From Leidyana gryllorum EB-2025a (Eukaryota > Apicomplexa): 64,000 nt of DNA. Where the stretch lies: NCBI GenBank assembly GCA_048772705.1, contig JBLWGC010000230.1:992001-1056000 (forward strand), read 5' to 3'. The notes below the pieces were generated by a model. The model had not been told where the DNA came from. It searched no databases and saw nothing but the letters and a program-made list of their open reading frames with translations. Made by a program: the position numbers and the translations under genes. Each line of letters starts with the position of its first letter. Positions within the stretch are counted from its first letter, which is position 1. Of the stretch, positions 31,326 to 43,409 are shown in pieces.

Positions 31326-32738
31326 ATGCCCGAAACTATCACTGGATGGCTGGAGCCCAGTGGGTGGGACTGCCTGGGTGCCCTCGTGTTCGCTATTGTG
31401 GGGGCAGCCTTGGGTAGTTGGACTGTACTGGGTCATCTTCGCCATTATGAACGACCCTCCCTCCAACGAAACATTGTCCGAATATTAGTCATCACCCCGT
31501 TGTACGCTGGTGAGTACATCAACACCGAGGCGCGTCTCTTCTCATACTTTTCATCGATGAACATCAGTCTTCTCCTTTCTGTCTCTTGTTTTCTCTCAGC
31601 ACTGGGTTCTGTTCGATGGTGTTCGCGACATATGGGAAGCTGTTGTTATATACTGTTTCTTGGCACTGATAATCGAATATGGAGGCGGCGAAGCCAACTG
31701 CGCGGAAGTTATGCAGTCTGATCCCGGTACGCCACACGCAAGATTGACCCAACTTTCCCTCGGCCCCGCGCCTGATCTCCACTCAACTGCGGTCTATGCC
31801 CACCAAAGTGTGTTCCTTGGATGGTTCACACCAGTTCAACGCAGTGTTACGTTCTGTGAAATCTGACTGATCATGCCTCTGACTACTGCAGGTACACTGA
31901 AGCATGTGTTCCCGATCAATATATGTGCCAAATGGCGCTGGACAAGAATACCGCCTGTCATCCATCTGACTCCAACATTTGTCAAATGGTGCCGACGAGC
32001 AACGGTGCAATTTGTGGTTGTCAAACCAGTGATGGCCTTCTTGGCAATATGGATGTATGTGGCTCGATACTGGCTGTGGCCAACATGGACAGTGTTTGAG
32101 TTTATCGTATACAATGTTTCTTATTCGGTCGCTCTATACGCCCTCGTGCTCTTCTATCTGGCTACTCGCACGAATCCAATGGTACAAGCCGTGCGACCAT
32201 TACCCAAGTTTTTGGCTGTCAAGATCATTGTATTTGCCACATACTGGCAGAGTCTCATAATACTTGCATTGAGTCCCCGCATGCCTCAAGAGACGGTCCG
32301 CGTAAGTTGTAAACCAGCAACATACAGCCTCACTCTCTGTCCGTGTAGCGATGGAACAGCTTCGTGCTTTGTATTGAGACCCCCATCGCCGCGGTACTGC
32401 AACTATACGCCTTTCCGGCCAAAGAGTTCTCTCCCGATGCCCCGAACTGGCGGACACTGGTGTTCAGAGGACGTGAAGTCTTCTCAGCGAAGGCAGCAAA
32501 AGAAGCGGACTTGGAAAGTGGACCTCCCAGTGCACAGATACCCTCGTCAGAGAAGTCCTCATCCCCTCCTCCCACTCGTAGAGGCGGAGGACGCGAAATG
32601 CTGGGGAGTGTCAAAGACGTGTTGGGCGTCACGGATGTGATGGAGGATGCATTGCATTCATTCAAGGCACGGTATGCTAAGCATGCTCAATTGAATATGA
32701 CGAGTGATGATGAAAAGGACCCAGACCAGAATATCTAA
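31326..32738 (+). CDS. TMEM184/LAZ1-like seven-span membrane protein (DUF300 family)
   Basis: Four exons, 31326-31509, 31568-31726, 31892-32301 and 32349-32738 (introns 58, 165, 47 bp), give 380 residues. The family signature is plain: HLRHYERPSLQRNIVRILVI, then LFDGVRDIWEAVVIYCF and LIIEYGGGEAN, the strand VKWCRRATVQFVVVKP, YSVALYALVLFYLATR, and SFVLCIETPIAAVLQLYAF. These match TMEM184 and plant LAZ1 proteins, relatives of the organic solute transporter alpha, which act on endosomal or vacuolar membranes. The C-terminal 90 residues are hydrophilic. The 165-bp intron is long for this locus but the joins on both sides restore family sequence. It converges on SEC13 with 48 bp between stops. Confidence 0.9.
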
Positions 32739-32786
32739 TGCACCCTTCCGTTTTTCAATCACGTCCTATCGAGCTCCACCCCCCTT

Positions 32787-34010
32787 TCACGCGGTTAATC
32801 TCCACTCCCCTTCAGGCGTCTCCCTGAATATTGGGGCGGAGTCCCCTTCAGCGCGTGGGTTAGCTCCCAGAAGAGCTCCATCTAATGACCAAGACAGGCG
32901 ATCAGCTCCTTCAGCTGCCAGAGGCAACAACTGAGCTTGTCTCCATACCTTGGATGATAGGTCCTAATTATTTTGATCGACAATTCGCAGCCCCAAGTAG
33001 AGGTACAAGAAGAACTCACCATCATCCACAGAATTATTGTCCCGTCAGCGCCAAGTGACGCAATCAAATCCCTGGAGGTGTCGCTATTGGGCTGCCAACT
33101 AGCCGAAAGCACAGCCGTATGATGACCAGTCAGCGAGGCCTCGCATAGCCAGCCTCCCGTGGTAGGCTCTGGCGACCACACGCAGACCTTCGAACAAACA
33201 AACAATTGAACACACACCTCGATCGCTACTTACACGTCCATCTAGACCTGCGGTCACCAGTTTTCGAGTTGGGGACAAGTTGTAGTTGGCATCCAATTGG
33301 GAAGTCGGTGCCTGCGCAGGATCAGAATAAGACCAATCCGTGGCGGTGGCTCCTCCCAGATGTGCCAGGGTACTCTTACGACCCCAGCTGTGATCGGCCA
33401 GCAAAGAGTGGACGATCAAGTGCCCGTCTTGCGAAGCACTTGCCAGATGTAGACCCACGGGCGCGTTGGGGGCCAAAGCAGTCACTTGATAGGCGCTGGG
33501 GGGCGCGTTGGCGGAGACAGAGAACTTTAAAGCATGAATAGCGCCCTTGTGGGTTCGGTCCCTATGGGGCGAGCGTCAGAAGTTGGGCTGATGTATAGAC
33601 AAACTTACGCGTAGACCTCCTGCCAGGTCCCGCTGTATGGCACCTCTTTCCAGACGCGGATCCAGCCGTCGAGGCCTCCAGTTGCGCAGATTCGGCCAAA
33701 AGTGAGTGGTCCAAAGTCAAACTGTCGACCGAAGGAGAATGAATGAGTGGAGCTGCTCGGGAGGTGTGTGGACTCACACACAATATGGGACCATCGTGAG
33801 CTTTGAAGGCCGCTTGTGGGACGCCTTCGGGGGCGGCGGTATCATATATTTGGCACATTCCATCCTGTTGTCGGGTGATAGTAGAGTGGTGTGGGGGTTA
33901 AGTTTGTTTACCTGAGATACAGTGGCGAGCCTCCGACCACATGGATCGAAGGAGGCAGCCGTAAGGGGCTTGGCGTGCTGTGTTGGGAGGGGTTGGACGT
34001 TCAGGAACAT
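32787..34010 (-). CDS. SEC13: SEC13, COPII coat and nuclear-pore WD40 protein
   Basis: Six exons, 34010-33912, 33864-33778, 33721-33609, 33561-33234, 33187-33020 and 32948-32787 (introns 47, 56, 47, 46, 71 bp), give 318 residues against about 322 in human. WD repeats appear in order: [98 protein letters not shown] and [16 protein letters not shown]13 pairs with SEC31 in the COPII outer coat and with NUP145C in the Y-complex, and also joins the GATOR2/SEA complex. Each splice restores a blade, so the model is secure. Its start codon is only 19 bp from the divergent CDK start. Confidence 0.93.
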
Positions 34011-34029
34011 CGGTTCTCAAAATTTGGAG

Positions 34030-35144
34030 ATGGATAGGTATCAGAAGCTCGAGAAAATCGGAGAAGGGACATATGGAGTGGTGTACAAGGCTCAAGATGC
34101 CAAGGGAGATTTGTATGCCTTGAAGAAAATCCGTCTGGAAACGGAGGACGGAGGGATCCCCTCAACTGCAATCAGAGAAATTGCTCTGTTAAAGGAGCTA
34201 CAGCATCCCAATATAGTAAAGTAGGTATTGTGGGCGGGCGCAGTGTACACAAAAGGGTCAGGTTATATGATGTCCTTCACACTGAACGGCGACTAACTCT
34301 GGTCTTTGAGTATCTGGATCAAGACTTGAAGAAGTTGCTTGATGTCTGCGATGGTGGTCTGGATCCTCAGACCACCAAGTCATTTCTATATCAATTATTA
34401 AGAGGAGTGGCTCACTGTCATGATCACCGTATACTTCACCGTGACCTCAAGCCTCAGAATTTACTAATCAATAGGGTCAGTAGCAACACATAGGAAGGAG
34501 AACAGAACCGACACAAGTAGTTCTACAGGAAGGAGCGCTGAAACTCGCCGACTTCGGGCTCGCCCGTGCTTTCGGGATACCAGTGAGGGCTTTCACTCAT
34601 GAGGTTGTAACATTATGGTACCGCCCCCCCGACGTGCTGATGGGCTCGAAAAACTACTCTACCTCATTGGATATATGGAGCGTAGGATGCATCTTCGCCG
34701 GTACGCACTCTTTCTATCTCTCGGAATATTTATTCCCCCTTAGAAATGGCCAACGGCCGGCCTTTGTTCCCTGGCGCATCTGACTCTGACCAACTCATGA
34801 AGATCTTTCAGATACTGGGTACACCTGATATAGGCAGCTGGCCGGAGGTGCAAAAGCTTCCACAATGGAAGGTAGGTCACCTGCTGCTCTGCTGTTCGCA
34901 CGCTCGCTCACCCGACGCACACACACGCTCTTTCTGCTCGTCCTCAGCCTGACTTCCCCCGGATGCAACCCCAAACTTGGCACAATGTGGTCCCACGACT
35001 GGACCCGTTGGGCGTTGATCTACTCTTCGTAAGTGAACTGCAGGAAGACCCCGGACCATTTTTGTGTAGCAAATGCTGGTGTATGATCCGTCCAAGAGAA
35101 TCAGTGCTCGCGATGCGATGCGTCATGCTTACTTTTCGTCGTAA
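34030..35144 (+). CDS. Cyclin-dependent kinase, PSTAIRE type (CDK1/2-like)
   Basis: Six exons, 34030-34220, 34262-34475, 34529-34700, 34744-34871, 34948-35028 and 35070-35144 (introns 41, 53, 43, 76, 41 bp), give 286 residues. All kinase marks are present: [11 protein letters not shown], the Lys in ALKKIRL, the cyclin-binding helix [33 protein letters not shown], the T-loop Thr in [16 protein letters not shown], and [12 protein letters not shown]. The inhibitory Thr-Tyr site in the Gly loop is kept (GTYG). PSTAIRE points to the CDK1/CDK2 group that drives the cell cycle. An AATAAA lies 16 bp after the stop, three bases before the next gene's start codon. Confidence 0.96.
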
Positions 35145-35159
35145 ACTTCTTCATTCCCC

Positions 35160-35165
35160 AATAAA
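35160..35165 (+). promoter_or_regulatory. Candidate polyadenylation signal of the CDK gene
   Basis: AATAAA at 35160-35165, 16 bp after the CDK stop and ending three bases before the ATG of the myosin-like gene. If used, the CDK transcript would be cleaved within the myosin-like coding sequence, so the two transcription units overlap. Confidence 0.4.
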
Positions 35166-35168
35166 GCC

Positions 35169-38100
35169 ATGGTAAAACTAAGCGATCTGGATGACAGCCA
35201 GTTAGCAGCACGTGGTCTCAAGAGGGTCCGAGTACACGTTGAAGTCCAGCTCAAGCTCAAGGCCGACGGGGATGAAGACGCACTCGAGGAAGCCGAGAAG
35301 AGGGCTCGCCACTTCGCCTCCAAGCTCGATATGCAGCGACTCGCCAGCCTCGCCCGCAAGCACAGCTTTGTTACCACACCTCTCAATGTCGTCATGTCCA
35401 AACCCCAGGGCCACCAGGCGAGACGTGGCAGCGACTCCATTAGCTCACTCTATGAGATTCGAGAATTCAAGAGCCCCACTGCCAGTATTGTACACGAAGC
35501 TCAATCACCTGTCAAAGCTGCATTCGAAGTCAAGTTTCCGCGCGTCGTGCGCACACTGCGATCGATCGGAAAGTTTACACGCCGTGTATCGGGTGTAGGC
35601 AACTTCCAGCTCAATGGGAGACGCGCAGATAGCCTCCTGGGGAGTGCAGGAGCACATTCCTCGGTGACATGCGGAAGTTTTGCCCCGCCAGATGTACTGA
35701 CCGGAGAACTGTACAGACTCGGCGACATGTATTGGTTGCCTCATACAGAACACGTTATCGCTCCAGGACTGTGCGTCAATGCTGGGTGAGTAGTATTGAT
35801 CGATAGCGATCAATCTTTCTTGACCGCCCACGCAGGAACGACGGGCACCGTAACGCTCCCGAATTCGCTTATCAATGGCCACCACAGACAGCAAGTGTCA
35901 CCAGGTGGAATTCGATCACCAGAGTCAGCCACACTAACCATTGGAAATACAAAGCCAAACAAGCGCCCTGGTTCCTCCAACGTACCGAACAGTTCCTACG
36001 ATGCGAAGTCTTACCCAACATTGCGCAAAGCACTCTTGAAGACTGCAAAGAAGGGGACTGTCTCGAGGCCATGGCCGGGATCAACACCGCCACCGTACTC
36101 CACAAAATCCGTGTTGAGGCAGTCAAGCCAGAATTCCTTCCTGTTGGAACGTGTCTCCGGCTACACGGCAAAATAGTGCTGGCCATACATCCCGAACGAT
36201 GCGGAGTACTCGACGAAGCTGCCATCGAAGAAGGGGTACAATTCGAACGTCAAGTTTGGCTCAATCTCAATGCCATATGCGCCGGAGGGGTCAGTTGGCA
36301 GCTCCCCGCCTCCACCAATCAGGTAATCCTCAGTTGTCGCCTTCGATCGCTCTCATCCGCTCGTAGCCCCTCTTAGTCGCACTGCAATCGATTTCTGAGA
36401 CTGGGAAGGCGCAGTCTATTGTGATTATGGGCCGAAGGGGGACCATCGAGACGGTAACGGCTCAGGAGCTCAGCAACCAGCTCACTTTCCTGAGCCGTCA
36501 TCTCGATTGGTACTACAGAGGTCCCAGTTGTCACGTAGCAGCGAGACCTTTCCGATTGATCTATAACGGTCGGAAAGGCGCATTGAGAAAGATTAGTCGA
36601 AGGGCCTCTCCGGAGGCCACTCTGAATGAGATGAATCGGCCCGTGGATCCCGCCACTCGGACGAGCTCCGGACTGAAGCGACGCTTCTCACTGAGGCCTA
36701 ATCGAGACTCCAGTGAGACTCAGATTCTACCGCGAGTCTTCGACCGCAAAACGAGCAGTCTAATGGCTCCGCTATTTGGAAACACCTCAGACATCCGCAA
36801 CATGAGTCTCCTATCTGCCAAACGGCGGTACGGTTCCGAAGGGTTTGTGGGGGCAGAGAAGACTGCTTGGCGCAGAGTTTCGACAGAGACTTTGCGGAAC
36901 GCAACGTCGAGGAGCCCCACGTTTGCTCAAGGCACACGCGCTGGGAGCAAACGAGTCGGTCGGCCCGTGCGTAAGTGCATTCATTGTTCATTCAGTCTCT
37001 CCACATTTCATCTGCCAATCTGATAGCGGTCTTCACCAACAGTCCATCGATGGGCCGGAGAGTGTCAAACAGAGTGAACGGCACCCATTGGATGGTGCGG
37101 GAAATAGACGACGCGGTACCGTCGAAGCTGATGGATCGGATTCTTGCGGCCGAGATGATCTGCAGATCCTTCACCTGCTGTCCGACCAGCACGACCCCGT
37201 GGAAGTCGTTGGCTTTGCGGGGCATCAAGATCTGTTTCGCTCGGCCATTGGCAGCACGGGCAGGGCGGATTTTGGACGTTCTGTTGGACACCTCACCCAT
37301 TTGTGCGTTTGTGGACACTCGACTGCGTCACCAACAGGCGATCAATTCGTTGGTGATGGACTTTGGACGCAAAGCTCGAAATCGTGTCCTGTTAAACAAC
37401 TCTTTCGAGAGTGATTCCGATATGATGTCGAGCGTAGGGACACCGAGCTCCGCTTCTGACGAGGATTTATGGCAGGGGGATACGCCCTGGCCCTTTCATA
37501 TCTTCTTCCAGCTTCTGGGTGAGCTGCCCTCCCATTATAAGATCCCCTCTCCCATCTTTGCACACAGAGGGATACGAGACTTCGCTTCCGGAGTCGCTCT
37601 CGAAGAGTTTGAAGCTTCCGTCGTCGGATCCCGCGAAATATGCCCTCTTCCAGCCAATGACCGATGCGTTGAATCGATTCTCCGCCCGTATGAATGACGT
37701 GGATGAGAAGCTGCCGTTCGTCGACTCGACCCCACTCGGCTTTCTACTGGGCGGAGTGGAACTGAATTTGCCCCCGGACGCCCAATTGTTGAGACTCGAT
37801 GAACAAATGAAACGAGCCGAGCAACTCCGGCTGCGAATGATCGATGAGGAGAATGAAGCGTTGAGGAATCACCAACAGCGGCCACCCGCGGGTGTCGTCT
37901 ATCCTGGAGGCGATAGTGTCCCTCCTCCGGCCCCGGGAGCGAAGCGTGTCACTATTTGGGAAGGCGAGCCACCGCCAGGAATGGGCGAGGTGCCTGACGT
38001 GATGAGCACTGCCGAGCATTTAGCGCCCAGATATTATCAGGAGCAATTCTACAAGAGTCTATTGGGTAAGTGACATTCGAGACTGCGTTTTGATAAGGAG

Positions 38101-41100
38101 AGCACGCGTTCGGGTGAACGCTTCAATCACTGCGGGGAGACGCGTTTTCCGGATGGGCTTTGAATCGATTCGAATTGAGTTCCCATTTCCATTCCATTGC
38201 ACTCCACACTGTCCATGAACGGTGACCCAATGGATGTCGTACGAAATCGCTTTGATACACTCGTGTGCTGATTGCAGTGGATCACGCTATGAATGCGTCT
38301 ACGACATTTGGGCATCTGCGAGATACGTTCGGTTTCAACGTTGCCGAGTTGGAGGCGACCGTTGGGGTGCTGGCGGCCATATTGCATATGTCTAACCTCA
38401 GCTTCACGGTGTTTCCACCGATCGAGACGTATATCGTGGCGTCGTCTGCTCAAGCTGCGGAAGAGAGTAATCAGGCTAATGAGATGACAGGTCTGAAGGC
38501 GGCCCTGTCTCTTCGTCACAATCGTTCAGGCCGTCAAATAGCGAGATTGACCAATGAGGATTTGTTACGTTTGGCTGCAGACGAGGGACACGCTTTGTTC
38601 TTGCGAGCAAGTGGAGATCCAACACCAGGCCCCAATGAGTTGGCTGACATACGACATCGGTTGACCAAAACTACAGCGTGTCCAATTCGACCGACAGCTG
38701 TCAGTCACGCGATTTATGCTGCGAATTTACTCCAAGTCCCGGTGGCTATGTTTGTGGCTTTGTTTTCGCGAGCTCTGGCGCAACAGCACAATAGTGGTGA
38801 CAATCAAGTGGATTCTTTGTTCGAAGTCTCCAACCACGCGCACCTTTATGAGGAAGAATCCATGTTGTCGAAAGGGATACAGAGCGTTGAAGTAATGCAG
38901 ATTGCCAAAGGAGGTGAAAACGAGGACCCCAGACCAGATCAGGCGATGGTCCTTCCAGCCTGGACCTCCATCCATTCATGGATGCCATTAGATCAGTGCC
39001 GAAGTGTGAGGAAAGAAGTGGCTGCTGCATTGTATCGGCGTCTCTTCGATTGGATTGTGCACCGAATGAATCTCTGTTTGGTCACAGAGCCCGCACTGAC
39101 AATGATGAACGGAGACATCAACCCTCTCAAACAGATTGAGCTCGACTTTAACAACGCGCTCTTCCTGATCGATGGTCCCCCCTTCCTGGAACCACCCAAA
39201 GTGTGCGACAATATGGAGTTCCTTCTCACCACTCTCGTTGAGGAGAAGTTACACCAACTGTATTTGGTTCAAACTTTCCGGGAGTACGCTTTGAACATCC
39301 AGTTGGAAACCGGAACCACTCTTCCACAAGAGTGCACCCTGGATCCACTTGATCACCCAACGGCTTTGGAGCTGCTCACGTCACCTGACATGAGCGCCCT
39401 TTGCCGTCAGCTTGCTGCAAGAGCTCTCGAGAACGAAGAATCGACTAAAACGTGGCTGGTAGAAAGATCGCCCACCTCTCCGTCAGAATTACCCTCAGCC
39501 GGAGGCTCAAGCGGAGAAGATGAGAACATTGGTGATCTGATACTGAGAAATGTCAGATCCCAAAGTATTCTCGCTTCAAAGTGAGTTTAACAAACAGGGC
39601 TCTCTTACCAATCACACCTCACTCAGTCGTTTCGGAGGGTCCGGCTTTGCAGTGAAACACTTCTTTGGGACCACCGAATATCTCGCGTCCGATTGGGTTG
39701 ATCGGTTCAACCGGCATATCACACGAATGTTGGATAATTGGGCTGCCCACACCCGCTCACCAGTGTTGCGGGAACTGCTTCAGAGTCCTGTCGCTAGTGA
39801 GTTCGAATCTTTGACCCTCAGCACATCTCACCACTTAGACCGAGTGGAACCGATGACCAGTCAGGTCGAAGAGTCTATCACTAAACGTAAGGCTCCACAT
39901 CTTGCGACGATCTGCGACAATCTCACCTCTTTGGGTCCCAACAGTGCCTCTGGCCAGAGCTTTCACGGACTCCACTCGTTTGCTACAATCATTAGATAGC
40001 ACTGAAGCGCGCTTCATTCTGTAAGTGGCGAGGAGGCGGCTGAGATTCACACCACCGGTCAGAAATATATCCGTGCCCTTCAATGACAAAGTACCCGACT
40101 CCATTAAGGTATTCCAGCAAACAGAGCGGTTTGAATTAGCCAAGGTCGCGAGACTCATGACCAGTGTCCCTCTGTGCACCATACCCTTGACTACCTTCCT
40201 TCGTCGCTACGCCCTCCTCGAAAGGTATATCAGTAAACGACAGAGCCCAATTGTCCCTCCTCCCTTCCGACCCGTAAGTGTGTGTCGCTGCCCCCCGCAG
40301 ATCAAAGCTCGCGCACAGTTCGGAGACACAGCTGTTGATGAAGAGGAGGCCAACTTGTGCAATGCCACTGCCGCTGTAAAAATCGAAACAGCTCTTCGCT
40401 GGGTACGTGTGCGTGGGTCAGAGTCTGTCGCTCATATAGAGCTCTGCAGATGAACCTCTTCCGCACCTCTGGAGTTGTGACCTATCATGACGCCGACATC
40501 AAAGTTGGTCAAGGAGAGCTGAAGCTGCCGGGAAGGGTGATGGCGGCGATCGAAGTTCTCTGGTGAGATGGGGAGGAGACCGTGCTGCAATCTGTGTGCA
40601 GGACTAAAGTGGTGTCTCAGCGCATCACGAGACTTCAAGCTGGAATTCGGGGCCATAAAATCAAAGTGCGATATCGGATCGGCCGCGAGGCCCGCTTGAT
40701 GTACCTGAAATTGGAAGCGGCCTACCAGAAGGCGGCTGCTGACGGATGGAATTATCTCAAGCCTCCGGCTCTGGAGGATGTGGTCACTGGAGAGGAACTG
40801 CAGGAGAGGTAAGGGGAGTATTTCTCAATAGTTCCGCATCTCTCGCCAGAGTCCAAGCGTTCATCGACGCGGCAGAGTCCTGCGAATGGTTTTTGGAGCA
40901 CTTCTTCTCCAACAAACGCTTACATGAACTACATGCAACAATTGACGTTCTCAAGGAACACGCCTCTTTACTATGGTATGCAATCGCGACGGTCTCTCCA
41001 CTAAATTCACCTCAGCGAGTGCGAGAGAATGCTTCGACGCGGAGAGACTCAGGGCCAAGCGATTGACTCCCTCCTCGCTGCTATCGCCCGCGAGGGACTG

Positions 41101-41845
41101 CAAAGCGATACGGTTGCCATGGTGAGTCATTTGCGAGGGAAGGATGGCTGCGGATGGATCTATGGGCCATTTCCTCTCTCTCATCAGTTGACACTCCGGT
41201 CCACTAAACTCAAGGCTGAGGAAGTGTGGAGGCGAAAGATCATTCGGGCCCTCAAACATAAGTAAGCTGCAGCAAAAAGCAGACAGCGGGGGACATCGAT
41301 CGTTCTCAGTAACTTTGGGGCCGCCGCAGCGGTACTGGAACAGATCAGGTTACATCGAGTGAGTCTGCACACTGTGAACTCAGTCGATTGACAGCCCAAT
41401 CGTAGTCTGCCGGAGATATTATCTCTCCGCATTTGAGCCATTTGGTGTCGGAGTTTCAGAAGCGATCTGACGGGTCCCGAATACCGCGACCGGAGGCTAC
41501 CAATGGACGTGGCACAGACGGAGGGACTTCTCGACGGAGCCCGAAGGGTGCCCACATGAGGGTGCAAACCAAGACTTCCGTACTGCCGTCACGGGTACGT
41601 TGTCCTCGCTACGTAAACCCTCTTAAATCCATCTGTGCTCAGCCGATGCTGTGGACTACAGCACAGAAACCGCCACCGATATGCGAGACACAGTTGGACC
41701 AATACGTGAAGGGTATTTTATCGCCTGCTGGAAAGTTTGAGGCCCAGCGAGGTGAGTGGGGGGAGGTGGTTTTGGAGTAATATTGGCTTTAGAATCGTTG
41801 GGGGGTTCGAGTTTCAGCCCGAACCGTAAGCTGCAACGTCAATGA
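35169..41845 (+). CDS. Myosin heavy chain with degenerate nucleotide-binding site
   Basis: Nineteen exons, 1523 residues. Introns: 35786-35835, 36323-36366, 36971-37026, 37519-37567, 38066-38277, 39581-39626, 39887-39944, 40021-40062, 40274-40300, 40403-40449, 40563-40601, 40809-40849, 40976-41015, 41122-41187, 41262-41309, 41359-41405, 41595-41642, 41752-41792. After a 200-residue extension, motor landmarks appear in order: ATVLHKIRV, GKAQSIVIMG, FHIFFQLL, TFGFNVAELEATVGVLAAIL, YRRLFDWIVHRMN, EEKLHQLY, FAVKHFFGTTEYLASDWVDR, and the lower-50K/converter part ending TTFLRRYALLE. An IQ-like helix (ITRLQAGIRGHKIKVRYR) follows, then a helical and basic tail. The P-loop GESGAGKT is replaced by MGRRGTIE (about residue 388), switch I NxxSSRFGK by RRVSNRVNG (about 583), and switch II DIxGFE by LIDGPPFLE (about 824). 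It is unlikely to hydrolyse ATP. Starts 24 bp after the CDK stop. Confidence 0.85.
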
Positions 41846-41965
41846 CCTCATGAGAGTGTACTTCGTCGATCATGGTGGCGGTCGCCGCCTTTGCATTGTT
41901 AAAAGCTTCATCGACATACGCTCTGATATACGTTGTCCGTTGAGGGCATCACAATATCGGACCAC

Positions 41966-43056
41966 TCACTTAAGCTCTGCGCTTGTGATGCCTTTGTGCG
42001 CTGCAGTGGGTTGGATGATCTCTAATCGAGATCTGCCAGGATCCGCTCGCTCTACTGTTCTGATGCAGTCTTTCTCGCTAACCCACTTGTCCTTGGCCAC
42101 TGTTACATTGGAAGAGAAGAATAACATTATATTGCTCTCTTTGCGTGCCAGACTCACGATGAAGGACGAGGACGTAAGGATATAAGTCCAAACGCATATG
42201 TGCCTTGTCTCCAGTGTACTTGGCATAGCTCTCCATAGCCGGGGAGATGAGCACAAAGGCGGGTTTGGGACGGGCGATCCGCCGGCCTACAACTGCGCCG
42301 AACCCCGATGCAACTGACGAGACGTTGTCACAGAAGCCACTGCTACACAAAAAAGAGTCTCACCGATCATATTGGGCTGGCCGCTGTCGTATGCAGCGGT
42401 GGCAATTCGAGTGGCTCGAGTGAGGACTATCGACATGACACCTTTGAAGAGCATAATCTCAGTCACAACACCTCCCACAATCTGTGATATAACAATTCAT
42501 TTTCTCGATGCGCTATATCACTCACCAAAATACCCAGGATCGCCAGTGCACCTCCCAGTGGTAGGAACAGAAACCCGAGACTGCAGTGAAGATTTTTGAC
42601 GGACTCCTCGTGCGCCATCACGCACACGCAAACTTACATTATTCCAGTGATGATTAAAGCTGCGAATAGAGCCAATGCTGCAATACTGATATTCAGGGTC
42701 TTGCGAGAACGCAGATCAGGGGCTACAACATTTTGAGGACCATAGATTTCCTCCAGTAGCCGCTGGATCTCTGGCTTCCCCTTGGCGCGAAGCCTGAGTC
42801 TATATTTTCTGCAAATCATTCCGTAAAAGCCCTTACCCATGCAGATACAGGATTTGTGGTGCCATACGGCTTGTCCATACACAAGCTGCAAATTGTGTGT
42901 CGGCTGTGTTTTGTCACATGCCTTTCCTCCGCAACTATAGCGCTCACACTGTACTATGTACATCGACATTGGTAATCATCACTCACCAATGTCGCTTGTG
43001 CCCGGATCCCACCACTCCAGAGGAGAGTGGCGAGAATGTGCGTTGGGCACCGACAT
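41966..43056 (-). CDS. Hypothetical two-span membrane protein with N-terminal Cys/His cluster
   Basis: Six exons, 43056-42987, 42953-42638, 42580-42526, 42481-42364, 42313-42158 and 42099-41966 (introns 33, 57, 44, 50, 58 bp), give 282 residues with all phases consistent. The N-terminal 70 residues carry CERYSCGGKACDK..H..HHKSCIC, a likely zinc site. A basic helix follows, then one long or two short hydrophobic segments (ISIAALALFAALIITGIILG and LPLGGALAILGILIVGG) and a soluble 130-residue C-terminal part with YVLVLHLAKDKW. The family is not recognised. Placement of the start in the first exon relies on a 33-bp intron joining DI to VQCERYSC; an ATG within that intron would give a shorter form. 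Confidence 0.55.
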
Positions 43057-43409
43057 GGAGTGACCCGGCAACAATTGACGACAACTGTTTGCGGTGGACG
43101 GGGGAGCCACCGTATGAGGAGGCGACATTCAGTCCGTGTGTTCCCCCCGACTAACTATCACATTTTGCTGTCAATCGCAGGGAAAGCCCTAGACATGTAG
43201 TGTTAGAAAACTGTGTGCACGAGACACCCATTCGGGTTGTGGTGTGACCGTCCGATCGTAATAATCAGCACGATCTGAGCGATTGACTCTATTTCCCAAA
43301 CTGAAGGGTCTGGAAATGGCCGCCGTATACTACATATTCTCCATTACTCCACTGAATGCAGTAGTATACGTGTGCCGTTCGCTTGGAAACGTGCATGGCG
43401 CCAATATAG
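43057..43409. other. Spacer with a 10-bp inverted repeat
   Basis: 353 bp between the divergent membrane-protein gene and the first of two VWA-like genes. At 43324-43333 and 43361-43370 there is a perfect 10-bp inverted repeat (CGTATACTAC / GTAGTATACG) with a 27-base loop, 40 bp upstream of the start codon. It could form a hairpin in DNA or in the 5' leader. No gene seen. Confidence 0.5.

Noticed and set aside
41803-41845. tRNA T-arm like GGTTCGAGTTTCAGCCC
   Set aside because: No acceptor, D or anticodon stems around it; it fits the last exon of the myosin-like gene.
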